This document shows positions 51,970 through 61,090 of a stretch of DNA of 64,000 nucleotides, piece by piece. The notes under the pieces are model-generated. The model did no database searches. It saw only the letters and a program-made list of their open reading frames with translations, and was not told where the DNA came from. The position numbers were made by a program, and so were the translations under genes. Positions within the stretch are counted from its first letter, which is position 1, and every line of letters starts with the position of its first letter. Source of the stretch: Noviherbaspirillum cavernae (lineage in GTDB: Bacteria; Pseudomonadota; Gammaproteobacteria; Burkholderiales; Burkholderiaceae_D); assembly GCF_003590875.1 (NCBI RefSeq), contig NZ_QYUN01000002.1, positions 2,418,001 to 2,482,000 on the forward strand. Reading direction: 5' to 3'.

Positions 51970-54215
51970 AATTCCGCTTCCCCATCGTCATCATCGACGA
52001 AGACTTCCGCTCCGAAAACACGTCCGGCCTGGGCATCCGCGCACTCGCGCAAGCGATGGAAAACGAAGGCATGGAAGTGCTGGGCGTGACCAGCTACGGC
52101 GACCTGTCGCAGTTCGCGCAGCAGCAATCGCGCGCGTCCGCCTTCATCATGTCGATCGACGATGAGGAATTCGGCGGCGGGTCGTCCGAAGAAATCGACA
52201 ACGCGCTGAAATCGCTGCGCGCATTCGTGGAGGAAATCCGCTACAAGAACGCCGACATCCCGATCTACCTGTACGGCGAGACCCGCACCTCGCGCCACAT
52301 CCCGAACGACATCCTGCGCGAGCTGCACGGCTTCATCCACATGTTCGAGGACACGCCGGAATTCGTCGCGCGCCACATCATCCGCGAAGCGAAGTCCTAT
52401 CTCGACGGCCTCGCGCCGCCCTTCTTCCGCGCGCTGGTGCACTACGCACAGGACGGTTCGTATTCGTGGCACTGCCCCGGCCATTCGGGCGGCGTGGCCT
52501 TCCTGAAATCGCCGATCGGCCAGATGTTCCACCAGTTCTTCGGCGAGAACATGCTGCGCGCCGACGTCTGCAACGCGGTCGAGGAACTCGGCCAGCTGCT
52601 CGATCACACCGGCCCGGTTGCCGCCTCCGAGCGCAACGCGGCGCGCATCTTCAACGCCGACCATTGCTATTTCGTCACCAACGGCACCTCGACCTCGAAC
52701 AAAATGGTCTGGCACTCGACCGTCGGCCCCGGCGACATCGTCGTGGTGGACCGCAACTGCCACAAGTCGATCCTGCACTCGATCATCATGACCGGCGCCA
52801 TTCCCGTGTTCCTGATGCCGACGCGGAACCACCTCGGCATCATCGGCCCGATCCCGCTGGACGAGTTCAAGCCGGAAAACATCCAGAAGAAGATCGAGGC
52901 CAACCCGTTCGCGCGCGAAGCGAAGAACAAGAAGCCGCGCATCCTGACCATCACGCAATCGACCTACGACGGCGTGGTGTACAACGTCAAGACCATCCAG
53001 GAGATGCTGGACGGGAAGATCGACACGCTGCACTTCGATGAAGCCTGGCTGCCGCACGCGACCTTCCACGAGTTCTACAAGGACATGCACGCGATCGAGA
53101 AGGAGCGCCCGCGCGCCAAGGAATCGCTGATCTTCTCCACGCAATCGACGCACAAGCTGCTGGCCGGCCTGTCGCAAGCTTCGCAGATCCTCGTGCGCGA
53201 TTCCGAGACGGTCAAGCTGGATCAGGACACCTTCAACGAGGCCTACCTGATGCATACCTCGACGTCGCCGCAATACTCGATCATCGCCTCGTGCGACGTC
53301 GCCGCCGCGATGATGGAGCCGCCCGGCGGCACCGCGCTGGTGGAGGAAAGCATTCTCGAAGCACTCGACTTCCGCCGTGCGATGAAGAAGGTCGATCAGG
53401 AATATGGCCAGGACTGGTGGTTCCAGGTATGGGGCCCGGACAATTTCGCGGAAGACGGCATCGGCTCGCGCGAGGACTGGATGATCCGCGCCGAGGACGA
53501 CTGGCATGGTTTCGGCAAGCTCGCGCCGGGCTTCAACATGCTCGACCCGATCAAGGCCACCATCGTCACGCCGGGCCTCGCGCTGGACGGCAAGTTCGGC
53601 GACAGCGGCATCCCGGCATCGATCGTCACCAAGTACCTCGCCGAGCACGGCGTCATCGTCGAGAAGTGCGGCCTGTATTCCTTCTTCATCATGTTCACCA
53701 TCGGCATCACGAAGGGCCGCTGGAACACGCTCCTCACCGCGCTGCAGCAGTTCAAGGACGACTACGACAAGAACCAGCCGATCTGGCGCATTTTGCCCGA
53801 GTTCGCCGCCGCCAACCCGCGCTACGAGCGCATCGGCCTGCGCGACCTGAGCCAGCAGATCCACGACATGTACAAGACCTACAACGTCGCACGCCTGACC
53901 ATGGAAATGTATCTGTCCGACATGCAGCCGTCGATGAAGCCGTCGGACGCCTTTGCGAAAATGGCACACCGTGAAATCGAGCGCGTCGCCATCGACGAAC
54001 TCGAAGGCCGCGTCACCGCGATCCTGCTGACGCCCTACCCGCCGGGCATCCCGCTGCTGATCCCGGGCGAGCGATTCAACAAGACGATCGTGGACTACCT
54101 GCGCTTTGCACGCGACTTCAACGAGCGCTTCCCCGGCTTCGAAACCGATGTGCATGGGCTGGTGACGCAAGAGAAGGACGGCAGGCGCGGGTATTACGTG
54201 GATTGCGTGAAGTAA
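51966..54215 (+). CDS. Orn/Lys/Arg decarboxylase, class III PLP (fold type I)
   Basis: 749 residues. N-terminal receiver-like wing domain (1-130; IVIIDEDFRSENTSGLGIRAL), then the large PLP domain: WHCPGHSGGVAF near 175, VVDRNCHKS near 260, TLHFDEAWLPHA near 355 and the PLP-lysine in STQSTHKLLAGLSQASQ near 393-409. The C-terminal domain ends GRRGYYVDCVK. It removes the carboxyl group from ornithine, lysine or arginine to make a polyamine or its precursor; which one cannot be decided by eye (AdiA/LdcC/SpeC-like). It starts with TTGGAG-8-ATG behind a structured leader. Its last about 150 bases are duplicated 2040 bases downstream. Confidence 0.9.
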   Translation: MKFRFPIVIIDEDFRSENTSGLGIRALAQAMENEGMEVLGVTSYGDLSQFAQQQSRASAFIMSIDDEEFGGGSSEEIDNALKSLRAFVEEIRYKNADIPIYLYGETRTSRHIPNDILRELHGFIHMFEDTPEFVARHIIREAKSYLDGLAPPFFRALVHYAQDGSYSWHCPGHSGGVAFLKSPIGQMFHQFFGENMLRADVCNAVEELGQLLDHTGPVAASERNAARIFNADHCYFVTNGTSTSNKMVWHSTVGPGDIVVVDRNCHKSILHSIIMTGAIPVFLMPTRNHLGIIGPIPLDEFKPENIQKKIEANPFAREAKNKKPRILTITQSTYDGVVYNVKTIQEMLDGKIDTLHFDEAWLPHATFHEFYKDMHAIEKERPRAKESLIFSTQSTHKLLAGLSQASQILVRDSETVKLDQDTFNEAYLMHTSTSPQYSIIASCDVAAAMMEPPGGTALVEESILEALDFRRAMKKVDQEYGQDWWFQVWGPDNFAEDGIGSREDWMIRAEDDWHGFGKLAPGFNMLDPIKATIVTPGLALDGKFGDSGIPASIVTKYLAEHGVIVEKCGLYSFFIMFTIGITKGRWNTLLTALQQFKDDYDKNQPIWRILPEFAAANPRYERIGLRDLSQQIHDMYKTYNVARLTMEMYLSDMQPSMKPSDAFAKMAHREIERVAIDELEGRVTAILLTPYPPGIPLLIPGERFNKTIVDYLRFARDFNERFPGFETDVHGLVTQEKDGRRGYYVDCVK

Positions 54216-54311
54216 TGGTGGTGGCGGGTAGAGCCCGCCCTGACCAGACTTGCATGAGACATGGCATCTCTGGTTGCAGCCGCCAACGAATTCAGCAGCG
54301 GAACGTCCATC

Positions 54312-54545
54312 ATGGCAAAAGCAATCATTCACCGCAGCATCAAGATCGTTACTCTCGCACCGGGAGAGAGTATTGCCACTCATTGCGAGCAGGATGACAT
54401 AGCGCTGCTACCGGATCAACAGAATTGGTGGGTGCACTTTGTCGGTGAGAACGGAGCAAGCGAGACGTACGATGCGCCGTTCGAAAGTTACGAGAAAGCC
54501 TTATGGACAGCCAAAGCGGCAGCCGAATTCAACGCCAGTCTGTGA
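54312..54545 (+). CDS. Small hypothetical protein (77 aa)
   Basis: 77 residues from ATG 54312 (MAKAIIHRSIKIVTLAPGES). Acidic-aromatic core with ALLPDQQNWWVHFVGEN, and a C-terminal helix (EKALWTAKAAAEF). Not recognised. It lies in the stretch bracketed by the two copies of the decarboxylase 3' end. A weak GGAAC precedes the ATG. A small palindrome GGCGGGTAGAGCCCGCC near 54225-54242 sits between it and the decarboxylase. Confidence 0.5.
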   Translation: MAKAIIHRSIKIVTLAPGESIATHCEQDDIALLPDQQNWWVHFVGENGASETYDAPFESYEKALWTAKAAAEFNASL

Positions 54546-54632
54546 CGATGCACCGTGCGTAGAGCGCAGGCTGATTGAAGAGACCTCACCAAAAGGCGGC
54601 ACGCCCAGTAGTTTTTCAACAGCCTGCTAACC

Positions 54633-55838
54633 ATGAAAAAAGCGAAAAGCACGTCCACAGCGAAAACTGTCTCATCCACCGAAGAAAGGGATGAGGTATT
54701 GGCCAACCGCCTGGTCGAACTGGCGCTCGGCCAGCGCGAGCATGACACCTACGCCGAACTCCCGACTGCGCTCCAGAAGATGAACGCCGATCTGCGCAAG
54801 ACGATCAAGAAATGTTTGCAGCAACGACGCGAACAGGCGCTGGACGAGGCCATTGAGCGCACCTGCGAGGAAGACATCAAGGCCTGGCGCGTATTACGCG
54901 AGAACGTGGAAGACCTGTCCGGCACCATCCTGTTCCGCCGCGACGAGGGCGCAGACGTGGAGGTGAATGCCTTCGTGGTACCGCTCTTCGTGCATACCAC
55001 TGGCGGTCTGCGCAGCGATCAATGTTTCCAGGATGAGGAAGCGTTCGAGCACTTGCGCGACAGCTTCCAGGATGGCGGTCTGGAGAGCAGCAAGGCGAGC
55101 GTGGTGCTCGTCAGCCATGCCTATCACCTCGACGAGATCGAGTGCATAGGTTATTGCCATCTGAACGAGATGGTGCACGAAGCATTCGATGCGATGACAC
55201 GCAAGAAGACCTCTGCGGCCGATGCCATCGCTCGCAGCATGCGTGGCTGGCCGCAATCTTCCTTCGCTCCTGACGACAATGCGATAGAGCTGCGTTTCCT
55301 GCTGGGTTTTGTGCTGAAGAAAATGGACGATCCGTTCTACCACGTGCCGGAAAAGGAAGCCGCGGCCGACCGCTACTTCGAGGCACGTGCTGCGCGCTTT
55401 CGAAAATGGTCGCAACAGGTAATGCCGTTACTGCAACGCAGTCTCGTGATCGACGGACGCAACGTGCAAATTGATTTCCTTTACCAGGATCTGTTTCATG
55501 GTGGCGTAGAAGCGGCGTTGGCGGAGCTGGAGATGCTTCGACTGCTATCCGAGCTGCAGCATGCAATGGAGGCAAACGGCGTCGCGCCGGAAGAGGTGAA
55601 GGCCATCGTTGGGCCAATGGAAACAGATGAGGCGGTGATGTTGCGTGTAAGCCTTCATGCAATGGCAAACGACACGCCGATCGGCGCCATCGACACACCT
55701 CTCAATCGGATGGAAAACATGCAAAACGCGATTGCCGAAATCGCGGATGGCTTGGCAAACGCAGGGATTCGCAACATACAGATCGCCAAGCTGTTTGACG
55801 CCAATGGCGCGCCAGGCGCAGTCCGTCAGTGGAGTTGA
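54633..55838 (+). CDS. Uncharacterised protein (401 aa)
   Basis: 401 residues, no signal peptide or membrane helix. A basic, Ser/Thr-rich N-terminus (MKKAKSTSTAKTVSST) leads into a helical region (LVELALGQREHDTYAELPTALQKMNADLRKTIKKCLQQ), then a mixed domain with VVLVSHAYHLDEIECIGY near 151 and a helical C-terminal half. The start LVELALG recalls the DUF2863-type proteins of Burkholderiales, but I am not confident of that match. Its codon use looks somewhat less GC-biased than the decarboxylase. It is the main gene of the 2-kb segment bounded by the duplicated decarboxylase 3' end. Confidence 0.65.
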   Translation: MKKAKSTSTAKTVSSTEERDEVLANRLVELALGQREHDTYAELPTALQKMNADLRKTIKKCLQQRREQALDEAIERTCEEDIKAWRVLRENVEDLSGTILFRRDEGADVEVNAFVVPLFVHTTGGLRSDQCFQDEEAFEHLRDSFQDGGLESSKASVVLVSHAYHLDEIECIGYCHLNEMVHEAFDAMTRKKTSAADAIARSMRGWPQSSFAPDDNAIELRFLLGFVLKKMDDPFYHVPEKEAAADRYFEARAARFRKWSQQVMPLLQRSLVIDGRNVQIDFLYQDLFHGGVEAALAELEMLRLLSELQHAMEANGVAPEEVKAIVGPMETDEAVMLRVSLHAMANDTPIGAIDTPLNRMENMQNAIAEIADGLANAGIRNIQIAKLFDANGAPGAVRQWS

Positions 55839-56104
55839 GTAGCGCCCGACGCCACGCTGGCCCACGCCCTGCCGCATCGCCTGCGCAGCGCAGCACCGCT
55901 CCGTGCCTTCCCCGAACCAGATTCTCCTTGGCGCAACTTCCAATGCAATAATGCTATTCACTCATTTGTGAGTGAATCATTCATTGCCATTTTTCTGGAG
56001 CTGCGCATGCAAGAAGGACCGGAAACAGATGTCAGCGATTTAGTGCCTCAGTCCGTCGTCACGACGAACGCCGCCATCACCCGCCTTGCCATCGGTTTGG
56101 TCCA

Positions 56105-56255
56105 GGGCGAGCGATTCAACAAGACGATCGTCGATTCCCTGCGCTTCGCGCGCGATTTCAACGAGCGTTTCCCGGGCTTCGAAACCGATGTGCATGGACT
56201 GGTGACGCAGGAGAAGAACGGCAGGCGCGGGTATTACGTGGATTGCGTGAAGTAA
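56105..56255 (+). pseudogene. Diverged second copy of the decarboxylase 3' end
   Basis: 151 bases matching 54065-54215 with 11 differences by my count, nine of them synonymous. Both encode GERFNKTIVD...GRRGYYVDCVK and end in the same TAA. The fragment is embedded in a 95-codon frame starting around 55968 whose upstream part has no similarity to the decarboxylase. The mostly third-position differences show that this copy derives from a functional gene of a related lineage rather than from a fresh local duplication. Confidence 0.85.
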
Positions 56256-56573
56256 TACGCAAGACATGCGCGGCAGGCGGGCTCCCGGTAAAGCCGGGAA
56301 CGGTCCGCTGCTGCGCGAGAAGATGTGATACGCGGATTCTCGCGAGTACCTCGCGGTCTGAAATCGAAGAGATTTCCCCCATTGGCGCAACGCCACGCTT
56401 GCAATAGATTCGTGCATTGCGCGAAATATTACCGCCGAACAAGCAGATCGATGGCGTTCGTGATGTTACGCAGGCTTCGAGAGACATTCCGATATTCCGC
56501 CCGTCCGGGCGGAACTCCACGCCATTCCAAAACTCACATTTTTATCTGTCCCGGCATCATGTGGAGGTATTCC
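56256..56573. other. Intergenic region before the sorbosone-dehydrogenase-like gene
   Basis: 318 bases. Contains a short stem CTCCCGG-TAAAG-CCGGGA near 56281-56298 close after the duplicated decarboxylase end, and GTGGAGG at 56561-56567, the ribosome binding site of the next gene. I see no gene, promoter or riboswitch that I would name. Confidence 0.4.
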
Positions 56574-57893
56574 ATGCGCTCGTCAGCCGTATACCTGCTG
56601 CCTGCAATCATGGCACTTGGCGCGTGCGCTCATGGCGAACAGGCAAGCTTGCCGGTCGAAGCCGGCATGGGGCCGAATCCGACGCTGCCGCCTCCGAACC
56701 ACACGGTCATTCCCACGATTAACGTCGCTCCGGCGAAAGGCTGGCCAGCGGGCACCAAGCCGACTGCGGCACCGGGTTTTACAGTGATGCCCTATGCGAC
56801 CGGACTGGACCACCCGCGCTGGCTGTATGTCCTTCCCAACGGCGACGTGCTTGTCGCGGAAACCAATGCGCCTCCCAAGCCTGAAGACGGCAAAGGGATA
56901 AAGGCATTTTTCACGAAACGGGCCATGAAGAATGCGGGGGCTGCCACACCGAGTGCAAACCGGATCACGCTCATGCGAGATGTCGACGGCAACGGTGTCG
57001 CAGAAACGAAAACCGTATTGCTGACAGACCTGAATTCCCCTTTCGGCATGGCTCTCATCGGCAATGATTTTTACGTTGCCAACACCGATGCGGTCCTGCG
57101 CTTTCCCTACAAAACAGGTCAAACGCAGATCAGCGAGCGGGGGGTAAAGATTGCCGACCTGCCAGCCGGCCCGCTCAACCATCACTGGACCAAGAACATC
57201 ATCGCCAGCCGGGACGGAAAGTATTTATATGCGACGGTCGGATCCAATAGCAACGTCGGCGAAAACGGATTGGACAAGGAAGCCAATCGTGCCGCCATTC
57301 TCGAGATCGAAGTCGCCACCGGGACGACGCGTCTGTTCGCCTCCGGTCTGCGCAATCCGAACGGGATGGGCTGGCAACCGCAGAGTGGCGTACTTTGGAC
57401 TGCGGTCAATGAACGCGACGAGCTTGGCAGCGACCTGGTGCCGGACTACATGACCTCGGTCAAGGACGGCGGCTTTTACGGCTGGCCTTACAGCTACTTT
57501 GGGCAGCATGTCGATACCCGCGTGAAGCGGCAGAAACCCGAGATGGTGACCAAGGCGCTTGTGCCCGATTATGCTCTGGGGCCGCATACCGCCTCACTGG
57601 GAATGGCGTTTTACAATGGGAACCTGTTTCCGAAACAGTACGCGGGCGGCGTATTCATCGGCCAGCATGGTTCATGGAACCGCAATCCCCGCAGCGGCTA
57701 CAAGGTGATTTTCGTTCCCTTCGCCAATGGCAATCCGTCGGGAATGCCGCAGGACGTGTTGACCGGATTTCTCAATGAAAACGGCGATGCGCTTGGCAGG
57801 CCGGTAGGCGTGGCAGTCGATAAAGCGGGAGCGCTGCTCGTTGCCGACGATGTCGGCAACACGATATGGAGAGTGATGCCTTCAGCCAAATAA
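56574..57893 (+). CDS. Sorbosone-dehydrogenase / PQQ-type beta-propeller lipoprotein
   Basis: 439 residues from ATG 56574, after GTGGAGG. N-terminus MRSSAVYLLPAIMALGAC is a lipoprotein signal with lipobox LGAC, so the mature protein should be membrane-anchored in the periplasm. The rest is a six-bladed propeller of the glucose/sorbosone dehydrogenase family: GLDHPRWLYVLPNGDVLVAET near 77, LNHHWTKNIIASRDGKYLYATVGS near 201, ASGLRNPNGMGWQPQSGVLW near 258, and GFYGWPYSYFGQHVD near 300. It may oxidise a sugar or aldehyde with PQQ; no PQQ genes are in the window. Confidence 0.85.
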   Translation: MRSSAVYLLPAIMALGACAHGEQASLPVEAGMGPNPTLPPPNHTVIPTINVAPAKGWPAGTKPTAAPGFTVMPYATGLDHPRWLYVLPNGDVLVAETNAPPKPEDGKGIKAFFTKRAMKNAGAATPSANRITLMRDVDGNGVAETKTVLLTDLNSPFGMALIGNDFYVANTDAVLRFPYKTGQTQISERGVKIADLPAGPLNHHWTKNIIASRDGKYLYATVGSNSNVGENGLDKEANRAAILEIEVATGTTRLFASGLRNPNGMGWQPQSGVLWTAVNERDELGSDLVPDYMTSVKDGGFYGWPYSYFGQHVDTRVKRQKPEMVTKALVPDYALGPHTASLGMAFYNGNLFPKQYAGGVFIGQHGSWNRNPRSGYKVIFVPFANGNPSGMPQDVLTGFLNENGDALGRPVGVAVDKAGALLVADDVGNTIWRVMPSAK

Positions 57894-57944
57894 GAGCGTC
57901 TGACAAAATGATTCTCGGGGTGTTGCGCCGCCTTGCCGCCAGTT

Positions 57945-57967
57945 GTAGGGCGGGTCCCACCCGCCAT
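57945..57967 (+). repeat. REP palindrome downstream of the RAYT gene
   Basis: A 23-base REP with core GGCGGGTCCCACCCGCC, identical to the two copies at 58514-58574. It lies 3 bases beyond the transposase stop, on its 3' side. Confidence 0.9.
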
Positions 57968-57969
57968 TC

Positions 57970-58506
57970 TCATTCGCCCAGATCCCCTTCCACACCGTCG
58001 CCGCCCCAATCCATAGGGTAAATCCCGTTCCTCGCAAACCGGTGAAAGCTCGAATAAGGCCAATCCATCGCCCGGTCTGCGAACCCATGCTTGACCGGAT
58101 TCCAATGTATGTAATCCACATGCCGTGCATAATCCGCCTCGTCGCGTAGCCGATGCTCCCAGAAGCGGTTTTGCCACAGAGTGCTTTGACCTTTTGAAGC
58201 GCGTCGCTGAGACAGATATTCAGGATTTTCGACCCGATGGCGGCATGCCTGCGTGACGAACGTCTTGATCAGTCGCCAGCGCATTCCATAATCCGTATCG
58301 CCGTCGGGCAACGTCCATATGCAATGCAAGTGATCGGGAAGGAGCACGAAAGCGTCGATCCGAAATGGTGCGATCGTCCTGACCTGCTCAATGGCTGCGC
58401 GTAGCGCCTGCCTGACATCTTCGTCGAGAAGGAAGCGCTGACGCTGATGCGTCACGACCGTGAAGAAATAGCTGCTGCCTTCGGTCGCTCGGCGATAGTT
58501 GGGCAT
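57970..58506 (-). CDS. REP-associated tyrosine transposase (RAYT, Y1/HUH family)
   Basis: 178 residues. Single-strand DNA transposase related to IS200/IS605: N-terminal YRRATEGSSYFFTVVTHQR, the HUH-type pair in LLPDHLHCIWTLP near residues 56-68, and the catalytic Tyr in HVDYIHWNPVKHG near 128-140. RAYTs act on REP palindromes; identical REP sequences lie at both ends of this gene, so it probably forms one functional unit with them. The frame is intact. Confidence 0.93.
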   Translation of the reverse strand: MPNYRRATEGSSYFFTVVTHQRQRFLLDEDVRQALRAAIEQVRTIAPFRIDAFVLLPDHLHCIWTLPDGDTDYGMRWRLIKTFVTQACRHRVENPEYLSQRRASKGQSTLWQNRFWEHRLRDEADYARHVDYIHWNPVKHGFADRAMDWPYSSFHRFARNGIYPMDWGGDGVEGDLGE

Positions 58507-58513
58507 TGTGGGA

Positions 58514-58574
58514 ATGGCGGGTGGGACCCGCCCTACTCCTTGTTGTGGAGTGTAGGGCGGGTCCCACCCGCCAT
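58514..58574. repeat. REPIN: two inverted REP palindromes upstream of the RAYT gene
   Basis: A reversed REP at 58514-58536 and a forward REP at 58552-58574, both with the core GGCGGGT(C/G)GGACCCGCC-type palindrome, separated by 15 bases. This paired arrangement is the mobile REPIN form. Confidence 0.9.
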
Positions 58575-58585
58575 GTGCCTTGTAC

Positions 58586-59152
58586 TCAGGTCTTCGGCAG
58601 CGTCACTCCATGCTGCCCCTGGTATTTGCCACCCCGATCCTTGTACGAGGTCTCGCACACCTCGTCGCTCTCGAAGAACAACACCTGTGCGCAGCCCTCG
58701 CCCGCATAGATCTTCGCAGGCAGCGGCGTGGTATTCGAAAACTCCAGCGTCACATAGCCTTCCCATTCCGGCTCAAACGGCGTCACGTTGACGATGATGC
58801 CGCAGCGCGCGTAGGTCGATTTGCCGAGGCAGATGGTCAGCACCGTGCGCGGAATGCGGAAGTACTCCATCGTGCGCGCCAGCGCGAAGGAATTGGGCGG
58901 GATGATGCAGACGTCGCCCTTGAAATCGACGAAGGATTTTTCGTCGAAATTCTTCGGGTCGACGATGGTGCTGTTGATGTTCGTGAAAATCTTGAATTCA
59001 TCGGCGCAGCGGATGTCGTAGCCGTAGGATGAGGTCCCGTAGCTGACGATCTTGTGCCCGTTGGCGTGGCGCACCTGGCCCGGCTCGAAGGGTTCGATCA
59101 TGCCGTGTTCCTGCGCCATCCGGCGGATCCATTTGTCGGATTTGATGCTCAT
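58586..59152 (-). CDS. dcd: dCTP deaminase
   Basis: 188 residues from ATG 59152, the standard length. Converts dCTP to dUTP, the precursor for ThyA substrate. Visible: [19 protein letters not shown] start, [13 protein letters not shown] near 43, [31 protein letters not shown] near 110-140 with the catalytic Glu in PFEPEWEG, and [10 protein letters not shown] near 155. The REPIN lies just after its stop. Confidence 0.96.
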   Translation of the reverse strand: MSIKSDKWIRRMAQEHGMIEPFEPGQVRHANGHKIVSYGTSSYGYDIRCADEFKIFTNINSTIVDPKNFDEKSFVDFKGDVCIIPPNSFALARTMEYFRIPRTVLTICLGKSTYARCGIIVNVTPFEPEWEGYVTLEFSNTTPLPAKIYAGEGCAQVLFFESDEVCETSYKDRGGKYQGQHGVTLPKT

Positions 59153-59432
59153 TGTTTTCGCGATTTTCAAGGTGGAGGGGTGTCCGCTTCAACGAGGGCG
59201 AACATGCTGCTGCGCGTTCCATCGCCGCAGTCGTGCCGTTATTGGCGAATGGCTGCGATTTTACGCGAAAACACAGGCCCGGCGGCGGCCCTGGCTTCCA
59301 AGTCTGACGCATGGATGAGGCGTGTCGGGCACGCCGCCGCACGATGCGATCGCCGCCTTGCGCCACGGGGCATTACAAAACGACATGTCCCCGTGCTCCC
59401 GGAAAGTCATGGTTCCAGCATGACATCACGGC

Positions 59433-60854
59433 TCACGACGGATTTCCGAAGCGTGCCGGCGGAGGCCGACGAGCGGCATTGGAGATTGTCCGATAAGCAA
59501 TTGCGGCAACGGTTTCCGGCGATGCCTGGCCGCGCATCATGTCCTGCATCGTTGAACGCATGATGTCCTGATCGGCGATGTCAGCGTTTGCGCCGCCGTG
59601 CCGCCGCACGCATGCGCGATAAGCGTCACTTATGTGTGCGGGATTGCGCAGCAGCCGGTCTTTCCACTCACCCAGGGCCACCTGATGCTGAACCAGATCG
59701 CGCAGCATTCCATGCTGTTCCCTCAGACCGACGGCATTCGCCCCGACCAGCACATCCTTGCGAAACTCCAGACGCAGATACCGGTAGTTGCGCTCATCGC
59801 TTGCCTCCACCCATTGCCCGCCCGGCAGTCCGTGCCATTCGCCGAACGACGACGTGACCAGCCCCATCGTGGCAAGCACCTCGATCCGCCGCACATGATG
59901 CTGGAAGGCGGATTTGCCGATCATGTTCAAGGCCGCGCAACAGGCTTGATCGACGGCATTCGGCAAGACGCCCGCGATCACCATGCGCCCGGATGCGGCA
60001 TCGAAGGTTTCTGCGCAATCGCCGGCGGCATAGATGCCCGGCACGCTGGTCTGCATCGACGCATCGACCAGGATGCCTTGCGTGCATGCGATGCCGCTGC
60101 CGCGCAGGAAGCCGATGTTCGGCTGCGCGCCGGTCGCGCAAACGATCAGGTCCGCGAACAGGCATTCGCCGTTCGACAGGCGGGCGACGAGGCGCGGGCC
60201 GCCGGCCATGCCCTGATTGATGCGCTCGATGGCGAGGATGCGGGTCGACGTGCAGATCCTGACGCCTTTGCTTTCGCACCAGCGCTTGAGCATGCCGGCC
60301 GCGCCTGCCGGCATCATGTTCGATGCCATGCGTTCGTTCTGCTCGATCACGGCAAGATGGACGTGGCGCGCCGCCAGCGCCTCCATCAAGACACAGCCGG
60401 TCAATCCGGCCCCGACCAGAACCACATGCGCGCGCGGCCTCGCCAGCGCGACGATCCTGCGGGCATCCTGCAAGGTCCGGCAAGCATGCACGCCAGGGGA
60501 ATGGATGCCGGGTATCGTCGGGATGCATGCGCTGGCTCCTGTTGCAATCAGCAGGCGGTCGTATCCGAACGCGACGCCGTCTTCCATCAGCACCTTGTGC
60601 GCCTTGCTGTCGATGCGGCTGATGCGACCGAATCGCTGCTCGATGCGCAGCCGGTAAAAGTGGTCGGACTCGCTTCGCAGATGGCAACCGGATTCTCCGA
60701 TATCGCCGCTCACCAGGCGCGGGAGCAAGCTGAGCGAATAAGACGGACCCGGCTCGTTGCCGAGAAGCATGATCGAATCGCATGGCGCATGCTTGCGGAT
60801 CATTTCCGCAGCGACCACGCCCGCCGCACCGTTGCCGATGACGAGGTGCTTCAC
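59433..60854 (-). CDS. NAD(P)/FAD-dependent oxidoreductase (rubredoxin/nitrite-reductase-like), FNR-regulated
   Basis: 473 residues from a GTG at 60854 (VKHLVIGNGAAGVVAAE), chosen because AGCGAGG precedes it and the Rossmann motif follows at once; a TTG 45 bases upstream is possible. FAD site GNGAAGVVAAE, NAD site VVLVGAGLTGCVLMEAL near residue 148, and VPGIYAAGDCAE near 274 for the flavin tail. It resembles the FAD part of assimilatory nitrite reductase and rubredoxin reductases. The C-terminal about 100 residues (VALGEWKDRLLRNPAHISDAY) are extra and of unknown role. An FNR-type box at the right place suggests induction at low oxygen. Confidence 0.85.
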   Translation of the reverse strand: MKHLVIGNGAAGVVAAEMIRKHAPCDSIMLLGNEPGPSYSLSLLPRLVSGDIGESGCHLRSESDHFYRLRIEQRFGRISRIDSKAHKVLMEDGVAFGYDRLLIATGASACIPTIPGIHSPGVHACRTLQDARRIVALARPRAHVVLVGAGLTGCVLMEALAARHVHLAVIEQNERMASNMMPAGAAGMLKRWCESKGVRICTSTRILAIERINQGMAGGPRLVARLSNGECLFADLIVCATGAQPNIGFLRGSGIACTQGILVDASMQTSVPGIYAAGDCAETFDAASGRMVIAGVLPNAVDQACCAALNMIGKSAFQHHVRRIEVLATMGLVTSSFGEWHGLPGGQWVEASDERNYRYLRLEFRKDVLVGANAVGLREQHGMLRDLVQHQVALGEWKDRLLRNPAHISDAYRACVRRHGGANADIADQDIMRSTMQDMMRGQASPETVAAIAYRTISNAARRPPPARFGNPS

Positions 60855-60950
60855 GCGCGTGCCTCGCTGCTTTGGTCCGAATGGTGCTGCCGCGAACAAG
60901 CGGCGCTGGATTTTTGCACTGCATCCTCCTGTCGGGATCGGATGTCACAC

Positions 60951-60999
60951 AAAAATCACTATACTGAATCGCGGAAACTTGTCAGTTGAACAATATCAA
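60951..60999 (-). promoter_or_regulatory. FNR/ANR-type class II promoter
   Basis: On the reverse strand TTGATATTGTTCAA (60986-60999) matches the FNR consensus TTGAT-N4-ATCAA with one mismatch. It is followed after 22 bases by a TATAGT -10 box (60958-60963). A start at about 60951 would place the box centre at -41.5, the standard position for FNR activation. Leader length to the GTG is about 97 bases. Confidence 0.75.
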
Positions 61000-61090
61000 C
61001 GGCGCGCGATGATCCCTGTCAAAGGGCTTGCGCGGGTACTTCGCAGCCGGACCATGTGTCAGGCCGATGCATCCTGACCGCAGCGCGCAA

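Noticed and set aside
56281..56320. Riboswitch (cobalamin-like) before the sorbosone-dehydrogenase-like gene
   Set aside because: Only a short GC stem; no conserved box or multi-stem layout, and it lies far from the start.
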